Assembly (NCBI RefSeq): GCF_004458765.1 | Contig: NZ_SPJX01000652.1 | Coordinates: 205,294-269,293, forward strand | Direction: 5' to 3' | DNA from: Microvirga pakistanensis | GTDB taxonomy: Bacteria; Pseudomonadota; Alphaproteobacteria; Rhizobiales; Beijerinckiaceae | Length of the DNA stretch: 64,000 nucleotides | Shown here: one piece after another, positions 33,126 to 43,113 of the stretch | Numbering within the stretch: the first letter of the stretch is position 1 | Layout of the letters: the number at the start of each line of letters is the position of its first letter | The notes under the pieces: generated by a model | Database searches by the model: none | What the model was told of the DNA's origin: nothing | Seen by the model: the letters and a program-made list of their open reading frames with translations, nothing else | Program-made: the position numbers and the translations under genes

Positions 33126-34928
33126 ATGCACCTGATCAGACTTTACGTACGGGTTCTCGGGCAACTCGGGTCGGACTTGAGGGTCGGCGCCTTGCTCGCC
33201 CTGGCGAATGTCGCTCTGGCGATCTCCGCCTTCGCCGAGCCCATTCTGTTCGGCCGCATCATCGATGTTCTCACCCGCGCGCAGATCCCGGGTTCGGCCC
33301 CCGTCACCTTTTCGGTGCTCTCGCCCTTGATCGTCGCCTGGGTGGCCTTCGGCCTTTTCTCCATCGCGGCGGGCGCTCTCGTGGCGCTTCATGCGGACAG
33401 GCTGGCCCACCGGCGCCGCCTCGCCGTGGTCGCCAATTACTTCGAACATGTTCTCGAACTCCCGCTCGCCTTTCACACCTCCACCCATTCCGGCCGCGTT
33501 CTGAAGGTGATGCTGGAGGGTTCGGGCGGCATGTCCTGGCTCTGGCTCGGGTTCTTCCGCGAGCACCTGGCGGCACTCGTCGCCCTCGTGGTGCTCCTGC
33601 CGCTCACCGTCTTCCTGAACTGGCGGCTGGGGCTTCTTCTCGTGGCGCTCGTCGGTATCTTCGCGGTGCTCACCGCCATCGTGCTGCGCAAGACGGAGAC
33701 CCTGCAGGGCTCCGTCGAGCGCTATCACTCGAACCTCGCCGAGCATGCCTCCGATGCCCTCGGCAATGTGCCGGTGATCCAGTCGTTCACGCGCATCGAG
33801 GCCGAGAGCCGCTCATTGCGCACGATCATCCACCAGCTGCTGCAGGCGCAGAACCCGGTCCTGTCCTGGTGGGCGCTGGCCTCCGTGGCGTCTCGCGCGT
33901 CGGCCACCATCACGGTGACGGCCATCTTCCTCCTCGGCACTTGGCTGCATCTTCACGGCCTCGCCAGCATCGGCGAGATCGTCACCTTCATGAGCATGGC
34001 CACGATGCTGATCGGCCGCCTGGAACAGGCGGTGAGCTTCATCAACCAGCTCTTCATGCAGGCTCCGAAGCTGATGGAATTCTTCGAGATCCTCGATACG
34101 GCGCCCGCCGTCCACGACCGGCCGAGCGCCAAGACCGTCGAACGCTTCGAGGGTGAGGTCGTGTTCGACAATGTGAGCTTCTCCTACGACGGAAAGCGCT
34201 CCGCCGTGCAGGACGTGTCGTTCGCGATCCGGCCCGGCGAAACCGTGGCCCTGGTCGGCGCGACCGGGTCCGGCAAGTCGACGACCCTTGGTCTCCTGCA
34301 CCGGGCCTTCGATCCGCAATCGGGCTGCATCCGCGTCGATGGCGACGACATTCGCGACCTGACCCTTGCCTCCCTGCGCCGCAACATCGGCGTCGTGTTC
34401 CAGGAGCCGATGCTGTTTGCCCGCACGATCCGCGAGAACCTGCAGGTCGGACGTCCCGAAGCCACGGATGCCGAGATGATCGAAGCCTTGCAGCGGGCGC
34501 AGGCCATCGAGTTCATTTCCCGCCAGACGGACGGCCTCGGCACGGTCGTCGGCGAGCGCGGGCGCTCACTGTCGGGCGGCGAGCGCCAGCGCCTTTCCAT
34601 TGCGCGTGCCTTGCTGAAGAACCCGCCGATCCTCATTCTCGACGAAGCCACGAGCGCCCTCGACGCGGCAACCGAGCAGAAGCTGCAGCGCGCCCTCGAC
34701 GAGGTGATGAAAGGGCGAACCACATTCGTCATCGCGCATCGCCTCGCCACGATCCGCAACGCCGACCGCATCCTCGTCTTCGATCAGGGCCGTATCATCG
34801 AGACCGGGACGTTCGACGAACTCGTGGCCAAGGGCGGACGCTTCGCCGATTTGGCCCGTGCGCAGTTCATGGCGGCGGAGGAACCGTCACGGCAGGCGCC
34901 ACGGGAAGCTGCCGCTGCGCGCGCGTGA
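33126..34928 (+). CDS. ndvA: NdvA/ChvA-like ABC exporter (cyclic beta-1,2-glucan type)
   Basis: A 600-residue fused ABC exporter. The membrane domain starts with the NdvA-type sequence LANVALAISAFAEPILFGRIIDVL and contains ADRLAHRRRLA. The ATPase has Walker A GATGSGKST, signature LSGGERQRLSIARALL, Walker B ILILDEATSALD and the H-loop VIAHRLATI. In Rhizobium and Agrobacterium, NdvA/ChvA exports cyclic beta-1,2-glucan. No cyclic glucan synthase (ndvB) is in the window, so the substrate is by family only. It is 108 bases after another ABC exporter gene. Confidence 0.85.
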   Translation: MHLIRLYVRVLGQLGSDLRVGALLALANVALAISAFAEPILFGRIIDVLTRAQIPGSAPVTFSVLSPLIVAWVAFGLFSIAAGALVALHADRLAHRRRLAVVANYFEHVLELPLAFHTSTHSGRVLKVMLEGSGGMSWLWLGFFREHLAALVALVVLLPLTVFLNWRLGLLLVALVGIFAVLTAIVLRKTETLQGSVERYHSNLAEHASDALGNVPVIQSFTRIEAESRSLRTIIHQLLQAQNPVLSWWALASVASRASATITVTAIFLLGTWLHLHGLASIGEIVTFMSMATMLIGRLEQAVSFINQLFMQAPKLMEFFEILDTAPAVHDRPSAKTVERFEGEVVFDNVSFSYDGKRSAVQDVSFAIRPGETVALVGATGSGKSTTLGLLHRAFDPQSGCIRVDGDDIRDLTLASLRRNIGVVFQEPMLFARTIRENLQVGRPEATDAEMIEALQRAQAIEFISRQTDGLGTVVGERGRSLSGGERQRLSIARALLKNPPILILDEATSALDAATEQKLQRALDEVMKGRTTFVIAHRLATIRNADRILVFDQGRIIETGTFDELVAKGGRFADLARAQFMAAEEPSRQAPREAAAARA

Positions 34929-34962
34929 GACAGGCTCCTCGAACCCTCGGTGAAAGCAAAGC

Positions 34963-35835
34963 ATGGCGCAGGCAATCGATCCCCGAACACCGGGCATTCG
35001 CCTCCAGGTCGACGGCATCACGCTTCACGGCGTCGAGACTGGTCCGAAGGACGGTCCGCTTGTCATTCTGCTGCATGGTTTTCCCGAGTTCTGGTGGGCC
35101 TGGCGCTACCAGATCGAGGCGCTGGCGAGGGCGGGCTATCGTGTTCTCGCGCCGGATCAGCGCGGCTACAATCTCAGCGACAAGCCGCAGGGCCGCAGGG
35201 CCTACGATCTCGACACGCTGGCGCAGGACGTCATCGGCTTGAGTGATGCGTTGGGATACGGCACGTGCTCTCTCGTCGGCCACGATTGGGGCGGCCTCGC
35301 GGCCTGGTGGACGGCCTCGCGCCATCCTGACCGGATCGAGCGGCTGGTGGCGATCAATGCGCCGCATCCCTCTGTTGCCGGCCCCTATATGCGCCGCCAT
35401 CCGAGCCAGATGCTGAGAAGCTCCTATATCGGCTTCTTCCAGTTGCCCTATCTGCCCGAGGCCCTGTTCTCGGCAGGAGACCACCGGACGCTCAAGCGAT
35501 CCCTCCAGCGCACGAGCCGGGCCGGTACGTTCTCGGACCAGGATCTCGCGGAATACGAGCGCGCCTGGAGCCGTCCCGGCGCGCTCACCGGCATGCTGAA
35601 CTGGTATCGTGCATTGCCGCTCAGGCCGCCCCGTCGACCGCCGGGCATTCTTGCGATGCCGGTGCTGGCGATCTGGGGCATGCGGGACCGATTCCTGGAA
35701 TTCGGCCTCTGCGAACAGAGCCTGGCGCTCTGCGCTCACGGCCGAGCCCTGCCTCTGCCGAGAGCGACCCATTGGGTCCATCTGGAGGAGGCCGAGGCGG
35801 TGAATGCGGCGCTGATCGATTTTCTCAAGACGTGA
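34963..35835 (+). CDS. Alpha/beta hydrolase, epoxide hydrolase-like
   Basis: A 290-residue alpha/beta-fold hydrolase. The oxyanion segment HGFPEFWWAWRYQI and the nucleophile elbow GHDWGGLAAW (an Asp nucleophile) are those of epoxide hydrolases and haloalkane dehalogenases. The catalytic His lies in RATHWVHLEEAE. The lid has NWYRAL, where epoxide hydrolases place a Tyr, which favours epoxide over halide chemistry. It follows ndvA after 34 bases and ends two bases from the convergent transporter gene. Confidence 0.85.
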   Translation: MAQAIDPRTPGIRLQVDGITLHGVETGPKDGPLVILLHGFPEFWWAWRYQIEALARAGYRVLAPDQRGYNLSDKPQGRRAYDLDTLAQDVIGLSDALGYGTCSLVGHDWGGLAAWWTASRHPDRIERLVAINAPHPSVAGPYMRRHPSQMLRSSYIGFFQLPYLPEALFSAGDHRTLKRSLQRTSRAGTFSDQDLAEYERAWSRPGALTGMLNWYRALPLRPPRRPPGILAMPVLAIWGMRDRFLEFGLCEQSLALCAHGRALPLPRATHWVHLEEAEAVNAALIDFLKT

Positions 35836-35836
35836 G

Positions 35837-37138
35837 TCAGCTCTCCCTGGCCCGCACCGGCGCAAGAGGAGTGATCCGGAGGGCGGTAATGCGGTTACGC
35901 GACTTGCGCAGCACCTGGAACCGGAACCCGTGGAAGGTGAAGATCTGTCCCGTATCGGGAATCGTCTGCGCCTCGTGGATCACGAGGCCCGCGATGGTGG
36001 TGGCCTCCTCGTCCGGCAGGTTCCATTCCATGGCGCGGTTGAGATCGCGGATCGGAACCGATCCGTCCACGTTCACCGAGCCGTTCGGCTGGAGGCGCAC
36101 GCCCTGCACGGAGAGATCGTGCTCGTCCTTGATGTCTCCCACGATCTCTTCGAGGATGTCCTCGAGGGTCACGAGGCCCATCACCTCGCCGTATTCGTCG
36201 ACCACCAGCGCGAAGTGCGTCTTCTTGGCGAGGAACGCCTTGAGCTGATCGCGCAGGGACGTGGTGTCCGGCACGAACCAGCTCTCCAGTGCGATCGCCT
36301 CCACCCTGAGCTTGCCGGCATCGCCGCCGACCGCGTCGAGCGCGCGCAGCAGATCCTTGGCGTGAAGAACGCCGACGATGTTCTCCTGGCTTCCGCGCCA
36401 GAGCGGCATGCGCGTATAGGGGGAGGAGAGCACCTCGCGCACGATCTCCTCAGACGACAGATCCGCGTTGATGGTGCGCATCTTCGTCCGGTGGACCATG
36501 ACCTCCGAGACGGTGAGGTCTTCCAGATCGAGCAGCCCTCCCAGCATGTCGCGCTGCACCTTCGCGACGCCGCCCTCCTTGTGCAGCAGGGCGACCTGGC
36601 CGCGGATTTCCTCAGACGCGGACAGGATCGGCGTGTTCTCTCCGATGCGGATCCCGAAGGGCCGCAGCATCAGGCGCGCCAAGCGTTCGATGGCGATTGC
36701 CAGCGGCCCGAGCAGCGCCACAACCCAGGACATGGGGCGTGAGAGAAACAGCGAGACGCTGTCGGACGAGGAAATGGCGATGGTCTTCGGCAGCACCTCC
36801 GCGAAGACGATGACGAGCACCGACATGATCGCGGTCGCATAAAGCGCGCCTCCGTCGCCGAAGATCGCGACGAGAACGCTGGTGGCGAAGGCCGATACGC
36901 CGATATTGACGATGTTGTTGCCGATCAGAACCGTGCCGATGAAGCGCTCGCGCATTTCGAGCAGGCGGTTCACCAGGCGGGCGCGCTTGTCGCCGCCCTT
37001 TTCCAGCATCAACATCCGGGAGCGGGACGCGCCCGTGAAGGCGGTCTCGCCCGCCGAGAAGAAGGCGGACAGCAGAAGGCAGAAGACGACGACCAGGGCA
37101 GCAAACCAGAGGTCGCCGGAAGCGGATTCCTCGATCAT
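35837..37138 (-). CDS. HlyC/CorC (CNNM) family transporter-associated protein
   Basis: A 433-residue membrane protein with an N-terminal DUF21/CNNM domain of four hydrophobic segments (FFSAGETAFTGASRSRM is the family hallmark). Two CBS domains follow around 215-330 (VMVHRTKMRTI, FALVVDEYGEVMGLVTLEDILEEIVGDI), then a C-terminal CorC_HlyC domain. Such proteins are linked to magnesium/cobalt efflux. It overlaps aroB by four bases, continuing the aroK-aroB operon, an order familiar in Rhizobiales. Confidence 0.9.
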   Translation of the reverse strand: MIEESASGDLWFAALVVVFCLLLSAFFSAGETAFTGASRSRMLMLEKGGDKRARLVNRLLEMRERFIGTVLIGNNIVNIGVSAFATSVLVAIFGDGGALYATAIMSVLVIVFAEVLPKTIAISSSDSVSLFLSRPMSWVVALLGPLAIAIERLARLMLRPFGIRIGENTPILSASEEIRGQVALLHKEGGVAKVQRDMLGGLLDLEDLTVSEVMVHRTKMRTINADLSSEEIVREVLSSPYTRMPLWRGSQENIVGVLHAKDLLRALDAVGGDAGKLRVEAIALESWFVPDTTSLRDQLKAFLAKKTHFALVVDEYGEVMGLVTLEDILEEIVGDIKDEHDLSVQGVRLQPNGSVNVDGSVPIRDLNRAMEWNLPDEEATTIAGLVIHEAQTIPDTGQIFTFHGFRFQVLRKSRNRITALRITPLAPVRARES

Positions 37139-38283
37139 GGTGACGATGCGTCGATTTCACTCGTCAGGAAGGCGCGGACCTTCTCGGCTTCGATGCCCGG
37201 TGCGATAAAGCTCTGCCCGATGCCTCTCGCGAGGATGAAGGTGAGCGATCCGCCCTTCACTTTCTTGTCCTGTGCCATGGCGTCCAGAAGCTCGTCGACC
37301 GTGCCGCAACCCCCCGGTACATGGGACAGGCGCGTGGGAAGTCCAACGCTCTTCAGGTGGGCCTCGACGCGCTCGGCGTCCGAGCTCGGGCACAGCCCGA
37401 GGGAGGCCGAGAAGCGGAACGCAAGGGCAAGGCCGATGGCGACGCCCTCGCCGTGGACGAGGCGCGTGGAATCGTATCGCGTGATCCGCTCGAGCGCGTG
37501 GCCGAAGGTGTGGCCGAGATTGAGAAGCGCGCGGTCGCCGGTCTCATGCTCGTCGCGCACCACCACGGCGGCCTTGGCGCGGCAGCTTTGCGCAACGGCC
37601 TCGTCGCGTTCGCGGCCGCCGTCGAAGATGCCGTTCCAGTGCGCTTCGCACCAGGCGAAGAACCGCGCATCGTCGATGAGCCCGTATTTCGCCACTTCCG
37701 CATAGCCCGCGCGCATCTCGCGAAGAGGGAGCGTGTCGAGAAGGGCGGTGTCGGCCAAAACGAGGCTCGGCTGGTGGAACGCGCCGACCAGGTTCTTGCC
37801 ATGGCGAGAATTGATGCCGGTCTTGCCGCCGACGGATGAATCGACCTGCGAGAGCAGGGTGGTGGGCACCTGAACGAAGCGCACGCCGCGACGCACCACC
37901 GCGGCGGCAAAGCCTGCGAGATCGCCGATCACACCGCCTCCAAGGGCGACAACGAGATCGCCGCGCTCGATCCTGGCTTCGAGCACCGCGTCGCACACCT
38001 GCTCCAGGCTGGCATAGGATTTCGTCGCCTCGCCGGACGGAAGTGTGGTCAGGGAGGTGCGCAGGCCGTTCGCCGCGAGGGCATGGCTCAAGCCTTGAGC
38101 ATAGAGCGGGCCCACATGTTCGTCCGTCACGATGGCGGCGGCGCGGGCGCCGAGGGCCGCGATGCGGGAGCCTGCCGTCTCGATCAGGCCACGTCCGACC
38201 AAGATGTCATAAGCCCTGTCGCCGAGCGGAACGGACACCGTGATGACGTCCGCGGCGCTGGTCTGAGCCGGTACGCTGCTCAT
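37135..38283 (-). CDS. aroB: 3-dehydroquinate synthase
   Basis: Second step of the shikimate pathway (DAHP to 3-dehydroquinate; NAD and Zn dependent). The 382-residue protein shows LPSGEATKSY, the NAD-binding ALGGGVIGDLAGFAAAV, QVPTTLLSQVDSSVGGKTGIN and the Zn-site histidines in LNLGHTFGHALE and HGEGVAIG. I chose the ATG at 38283, which overlaps the aroK stop by four bases; the open frame continues upstream only as a shadow of aroK. Confidence 0.96.
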   Translation of the reverse strand: MSSVPAQTSAADVITVSVPLGDRAYDILVGRGLIETAGSRIAALGARAAAIVTDEHVGPLYAQGLSHALAANGLRTSLTTLPSGEATKSYASLEQVCDAVLEARIERGDLVVALGGGVIGDLAGFAAAVVRRGVRFVQVPTTLLSQVDSSVGGKTGINSRHGKNLVGAFHQPSLVLADTALLDTLPLREMRAGYAEVAKYGLIDDARFFAWCEAHWNGIFDGGRERDEAVAQSCRAKAAVVVRDEHETGDRALLNLGHTFGHALERITRYDSTRLVHGEGVAIGLALAFRFSASLGLCPSSDAERVEAHLKSVGLPTRLSHVPGGCGTVDELLDAMAQDKKVKGGSLTFILARGIGQSFIAPGIEAEKVRAFLTSEIDASSP

Positions 38284-38909
38284 TCGGCATTCCCCTGCTT
38301 TTCCTTGTCGAGCCATTCCCCGAGGGCCGCGACGACGTCGGCCACCACCCGGTCGTGCGGCGCCTCGTGCGAGTCGATGGTCAGGTCCGCCAGGGCATAG
38401 ACCGGGTGGCGGATCTCCATGAGCCGGCGCATGGTGCCTTCCGGGTCGGGATTGCGCAGGAGGGGCCTGGTGTCGCGCTTGCGGACGCGGCGCATGAGGA
38501 TGTCGAGATCGGCCTTCAGCCACACCGAAATGCCGTGCTCGGCCACGTTCTGACGGGTTTCCTCGTTCATGAAGGCTCCGCCCCCGGTGGCCAGCACCAT
38601 CGGGCCCTCCTGGAGCAGGCGCGCGATGACGCGGCGCTCCCCGTCACGGAAATGCTCCTCGCCGTGGATGGCGAAGATGTCGGGGATCGTCATGCCGGCG
38701 GCCGCCTCGATCTCGTGATCGGCGTCGCGGAACGGCAGTTTGAGCGTCTGGGCCAGTCGACGGCCCACCGTGCTTTTTCCGGCGCCCATGAGGCCGACGA
38801 GCACAATCGACCGCGCGCCGAGCTGGCGGCTGATGGGATGGCCGCGCCGGCTGCCTTGCGTCTGCTCGCCGGCTTCATCGAGCGGATTGAAGCGGCTGAT
38901 GGTGTTCAT
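38280..38909 (-). CDS. aroK: Shikimate kinase
   Basis: Phosphorylates shikimate in the aromatic amino acid pathway. The 209-residue protein has a 30-residue N-terminal extension, then VLVGLMGAGKSTVGRRLA (Walker A), FRDADHEIE (shikimate-binding Asp), FRDGERRVI, LATGGGAF and the lid RKRDTRPLL. It is the first gene of the aroK-aroB-CorC unit, with four-base overlaps throughout, and is divergent from the small gene upstream of xerD. Confidence 0.95.
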   Translation of the reverse strand: MNTISRFNPLDEAGEQTQGSRRGHPISRQLGARSIVLVGLMGAGKSTVGRRLAQTLKLPFRDADHEIEAAAGMTIPDIFAIHGEEHFRDGERRVIARLLQEGPMVLATGGGAFMNEETRQNVAEHGISVWLKADLDILMRRVRKRDTRPLLRNPDPEGTMRRLMEIRHPVYALADLTIDSHEAPHDRVVADVVAALGEWLDKEKQGNAE

Positions 38910-39045
38910 TCCCCTGTCCTAGCACGGGGTTCCGGCTCTGTCACAGGGAGCTTACCGGGTGACGGGCGGAAGAGTCGCTTAAGGTTAGGTCTTGCCTTTG
39001 CGGTCCATGCATGGTTCTACCGAGGTAACGTTCAAAGAGGATCCC

Positions 39046-39191
39046 GTGCCCACTCTATTCCGGTTTCTGTTCGTCGTTGCCATTCTGGCGGGCTTAGGGT
39101 TTGCCGCCATGTTCGCGCTGGCAACCCTCGTCAATCCGGAGCCGCGCGAGATCACGGTGCCGGTTCCCACCCAGCGCTCCCCCTCGTCCTC

Positions 39192-39195
<4 letters not shown>
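39046..39195 (+). CDS. Small single-pass membrane protein coupled to xerD
   Basis: A 49-residue protein with one membrane helix (FRFLFVVAILAGLGFAAMFALATLV) and a short Pro-rich tail (NPEPREITVPVPTQR). The start is a GTG at 39046 with AGAGGA five bases upstream; an ATG earlier in the frame has no ribosome site. Its TGA overlaps the xerD ATG (ATGA), so the two are translationally coupled. Function is unknown, but the ribosome site and overlap argue that it is translated. Confidence 0.7.
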
Positions 39196-40118
<923 letters not shown>

Positions 40119-40127
40119 GGCGGCAAC

Positions 40128-40276
40128 GTCATTCCCAGCGCGCGCCAAGCCTGCGGTGCATCGCCTCCGGTGCATCCCCGGCGAGCCCAAGGCGAGGGAA
40201 GGGGGCCACCCGCACGCTCTGCCCGACGGCTTCCCTTCCCCTGCAAGGGCTTTGCCCCCTCCGGCCGGGAATGAGC
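40128..40276. repeat. Intergenic inverted repeat element
   Basis: The xerD-metW gap is bounded by CATTCCC and GGGAATG in opposite orientation. Inside are a GGTGCATC direct duplication and a GAAGGGGGC / GCCCCCT inverted pair. It looks like a dispersed palindromic repeat of the rhizobial type, probably able to fold as RNA. No coding sequence is apparent. Confidence 0.55.
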
Positions 40277-40286
40277 CTGAAGCCAA

Positions 40287-40931
40287 TTACCCTCTCTTCA
40301 GCAGGAACACGCCCTGGTAGCCCAGCAGGTTCCAGACCCACCAGGGCAGGCTCACCTGCATGGGCTTGCCGCCGGCATTCAGGGCGACCGCCTTCTCCAT
40401 CTGCGCGCCGACCTCGCGGCACAGCTCGACGAAGTCGCGGATGGTGCAGAAGTGGATGTTGGGGGTGTCGTACCAGGAATAGGGCAGGTTCTCCGTCACC
40501 GGCATCCGTCCCCGCAGCGCCAGATCCACGCGCACGCGCCAGTGGCCGAAATTCGGGAAGGACACGATGGCGCGGCGGCCGATGCGCAGGAGATGCTCGA
40601 GCACCACGCGGGGCTGGCGCGTCGCCTGGATCGTCTGGGAGAGGATCACGTAGTCGAAGGCGTCGTCGGGATAATCGGCGAGGTCCGTGTCCGCGTCGCC
40701 CTGGATCACCGGAAGTCCCTTGGCCAGGCAGGCATTCACCCCCTCGCGGGACAGCTCGATGCCGCGTCCGTCCACGTTCCTGCGCTCGCGCAGGAGCGAG
40801 AGCAGCGCACCGTCGCCGCAGCCCACGTCCAGAACCCGGGAGCCCGGTTCGACCATGTCGGCGACCAGCAGGAAGTCGAGACGGTGGCCGGTGAGCGTGT
40901 CCGTGGTCGGCACGGCGAGACTGGGCGCCAT
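40287..40931 (-). CDS. metW: Methionine biosynthesis protein MetW
   Basis: A 214-residue methyltransferase-fold protein that accompanies MetX in proteobacteria and is required with it for homoserine acylation or methionine synthesis. It has a glycine-rich SAM-like motif VLDVGCGDGALLSLL, the DYVILSQTIQATRQP segment and FPNFGHWRVR, typical of MetW. The ATG shares its A with the TGA of metX (TGATG), so the pair is coupled; a GTG one codon earlier is also possible. Confidence 0.92.
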   Translation of the reverse strand: MAPSLAVPTTDTLTGHRLDFLLVADMVEPGSRVLDVGCGDGALLSLLRERRNVDGRGIELSREGVNACLAKGLPVIQGDADTDLADYPDDAFDYVILSQTIQATRQPRVVLEHLLRIGRRAIVSFPNFGHWRVRVDLALRGRMPVTENLPYSWYDTPNIHFCTIRDFVELCREVGAQMEKAVALNAGGKPMQVSLPWWVWNLLGYQGVFLLKRG

Positions 40932-42100
40932 CACGCGATCCCCCGCACCCGTGCGGCCGCGTCGATGAAGCCGCAGGCCGCGGCGAACATTTCAGGCTCG
41001 TCGAGCAGGAAGGCGTCATGGCCCTTGTCGCTCTCCACCTCCACGAAGGCGACGGAGGCGGCAGCCGCGTTGAGCGCATGGACGATGGCGCGCGAGTCCG
41101 ATGTGGGGAACAGCCAGTCGGACGTGAAGGAGATCACGCAGAAGCGCGTGGCCGAACCCTTGAAGGCTCTGGCGAGCGAGCCGTCATGTTCGGCGGCGAG
41201 GTCGAAATAATCCATGGCGCGCGTCACGTAGAGATAGGAATTCGCGTCGAACCGCTCGACGAAGGAGATGCCCTGATAGCGCAGGTAGCTCTCGATCTGG
41301 AAATCGGCGTCGAAGGAGAAGGTCGGCGCACTGCGGTCCTGGAAATTGCGCCCGAATTTCCGGTGCAGGGCGATCTCGGACAGATAGGTGATATGGGCGC
41401 CCATGCGGGCCACCGCGAGGCCCTTGGACGGACGGGTGCCCTCGAGCAGGTAGCGCCCGCCCCGCCAGTCGGGGTCGGCCATCACGGCTTGGCGGCCGAC
41501 CTCGTGGAAGGCGATGTTCTGGGCCGAGTGGCGGGCGGCGGCCGCGATGGGAAGAGCCGCGAAGACCCGGTCAGGGTAGCTCGCCGCCCATTGCAGCACC
41601 TGCATGCCGCCCATGGAGCCGCCGATCACGCAGAACAGGGTCTCGATGCCGAGCCTGTCGAGGAGGGCGGCCTGCGCGCGCACCATGTCGCGGATCGTCA
41701 CGACGGGAAAGTTCAAGGCATAGGGCTGGCCCGTCGCAGGATCGGTGGAGGCCGGGCCCGTGGTGCCCATGCAGCCGCCGATCACGTTGGCGCAGATGAC
41801 GAAGAAGCGGTTCGTGTCCACCGGCCGGCCCGGGCCGACCATGGTCCGCCACCAGCCAGGCTTGCCCGTCACGGGATTGTCGTTCGCCACATGCTGGTCG
41901 CCGGTGAGCGCATGGCAGATCAGCACGGCGTTCGACCGGTCGGCATTGAGCGTGCCGTATGTCTGGTATGCGATCTGCCAGGGAGCGAGCGCGATCCCGG
42001 CATCCATCATCAAAGGCTCGTCCGCACCGAAGCGCATGACAAGGCTCGACGGATCGTCGGCTTGGCTTCGCGCTTCCAGGGAGAGGGAGGACAAGGTCAT
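40931..42100 (-). CDS. metX: Homoserine O-acetyltransferase
   Basis: Alpha/beta-hydrolase-fold acyltransferase that acetylates homoserine, the committed step of methionine synthesis. Hallmarks are VRFG-like start VMRFGADEPL, AYQTYGTLN, CHALTGDQHVA, GGCMGTTGP, the nucleophile Ser in IGGSMGGMQ and the terminal DKGHDAFLLD with the catalytic His. I chose the ATG at 42100 because it fits the usual N-terminal length. An in-frame ATG at 42169 has a better ribosome site (GGGAG) and would add 23 residues, so the start is open. I looked for a SAM-II riboswitch upstream and did not find its conserved core. Confidence 0.93.
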   Translation of the reverse strand: MTLSSLSLEARSQADDPSSLVMRFGADEPLMMDAGIALAPWQIAYQTYGTLNADRSNAVLICHALTGDQHVANDNPVTGKPGWWRTMVGPGRPVDTNRFFVICANVIGGCMGTTGPASTDPATGQPYALNFPVVTIRDMVRAQAALLDRLGIETLFCVIGGSMGGMQVLQWAASYPDRVFAALPIAAAARHSAQNIAFHEVGRQAVMADPDWRGGRYLLEGTRPSKGLAVARMGAHITYLSEIALHRKFGRNFQDRSAPTFSFDADFQIESYLRYQGISFVERFDANSYLYVTRAMDYFDLAAEHDGSLARAFKGSATRFCVISFTSDWLFPTSDSRAIVHALNAAAASVAFVEVESDKGHDAFLLDEPEMFAAACGFIDAAARVRGIA

Positions 42101-42191
42101 GGATCCGTCAGTCTCGTTCGGTTTTCCGAACAACGGGTACTTCGGACGGATCGAGCCGTCAACGAACATGAGGTCTCCCTCGGGCTGCCTC

Positions 42192-42210
42192 CGTCATGGC
42201 CGGGGATGAC
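42192..42210. repeat. Short palindromic repeat relic
   Basis: GTCAT and ATGAC flank a GGCCGGGG centre in the metX/chorismate mutase gap. It matches the ends of the larger elements at 45385-45472 and 53732-53812 and looks like a deleted copy. Confidence 0.4.
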
Positions 42211-42261
42211 AAGCGGCTGCAAACGGGCCAAAGAAGGCCCTGAGAGTTCCGGATTGAAACC

Positions 42262-43101
42262 ATGACCAGCGAGAAGCCCGTCCCGTCCCTTGCCGAGCTG
42301 CGCCAGGAGATCGACCGCATCGACGAGGCGATGCACCGTCTGCTCATGGAGCGCGGCACGATCATCGACCGGCTGATCGAGTCGAAGAAGGCGTCGGAGA
42401 CCGGTCTGAGCTCCGCCTTCCGCCCGGGCCGCGAAGCCTCGATGATGAAGGCGCTGGCCGAGCGCCACGAGGGCCTGCTTCCGCTCGACACGGTGGAGAG
42501 CATCTGGCGGGTGATCATCGGCACCTTCACGTACGTGCAGTCCAATTACGCGGTCCACGCGGACGTCTCGGGCGGCGATGCGCCCATGCGCGACTCGGCC
42601 CGGTTCCATTTCGGCTTCACGGTGCCTTACGTCACCCATCCGAGCGCGGCCGCCGTGATCGAGGCGGTGGCCGGTTCGAAGGGAGATCTCGGCATTTTCC
42701 GGCTCGACCAGGGAGCCACCAGCGGCGCCTGGTGGCGGACGCTCGCCGAGAGGGACCGTCCGAAGATCATCGCGCGCCTGCCCTTCATCGAGCGGCCGGA
42801 TCATCCGGCGGGCACCCCGGTCTTCGTGATCTCCAAGCCCCTCACCGACGCCGCCGTGCGCGACGTGGTGCTCTACGCGGCCCAGTTCGAGCGCTGGCAC
42901 CGGGGGGCGAACGAGGCGCTGACGCAGCTCGGCGGCGAGGTGGTGGCGAGCGCGGCCGACGCCAGCGGCCTGTCCGAGCTGATCGCCGTGCCCGGCACGA
43001 TGGCGGCCTCCCGTCTCCAGAAAGAGCTGACGGAGGCCGGCGCGAGCCTCGTCCAGCTGGCGGAAGTCGGAAGCCATGCCGAACGTTTCCACGTGAAATG
43101 A
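42262..43101 (+). CDS. Chorismate mutase (AroQ) with extra C-terminal domain
   Basis: A 279-residue protein. Residues 8-100 are an AroQ-type chorismate mutase: LRQEIDRIDEAMHRLLMERG, VIESKK-like LIESKKAS, FRPGREASMMKAL and the closing helix. It converts chorismate to prephenate. The remaining 180 residues (for example GDLGIFRLDQGATSGAWW and PVFVISKPL) have a layout reminiscent of a decayed prephenate dehydratase plus regulatory domain, but I see no dehydratase active-site signature. It stands upstream of hisC and tyrC on the same strand, separated by a repeat array, so it feeds the tyrosine branch. Confidence 0.85.
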   Translation: MTSEKPVPSLAELRQEIDRIDEAMHRLLMERGTIIDRLIESKKASETGLSSAFRPGREASMMKALAERHEGLLPLDTVESIWRVIIGTFTYVQSNYAVHADVSGGDAPMRDSARFHFGFTVPYVTHPSAAAVIEAVAGSKGDLGIFRLDQGATSGAWWRTLAERDRPKIIARLPFIERPDHPAGTPVFVISKPLTDAAVRDVVLYAAQFERWHRGANEALTQLGGEVVASAADASGLSELIAVPGTMAASRLQKELTEAGASLVQLAEVGSHAERFHVK

Positions 43102-43113
43102 TCGCGAAGCTGC

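Noticed and set aside
42101..42261. SAM-II riboswitch before metX
   Set aside because: SAM-II is common upstream of alphaproteobacterial metX/metA, but I could not find its conserved core; only a GGGCC/GGCCC hairpin and a repeat relic are present.
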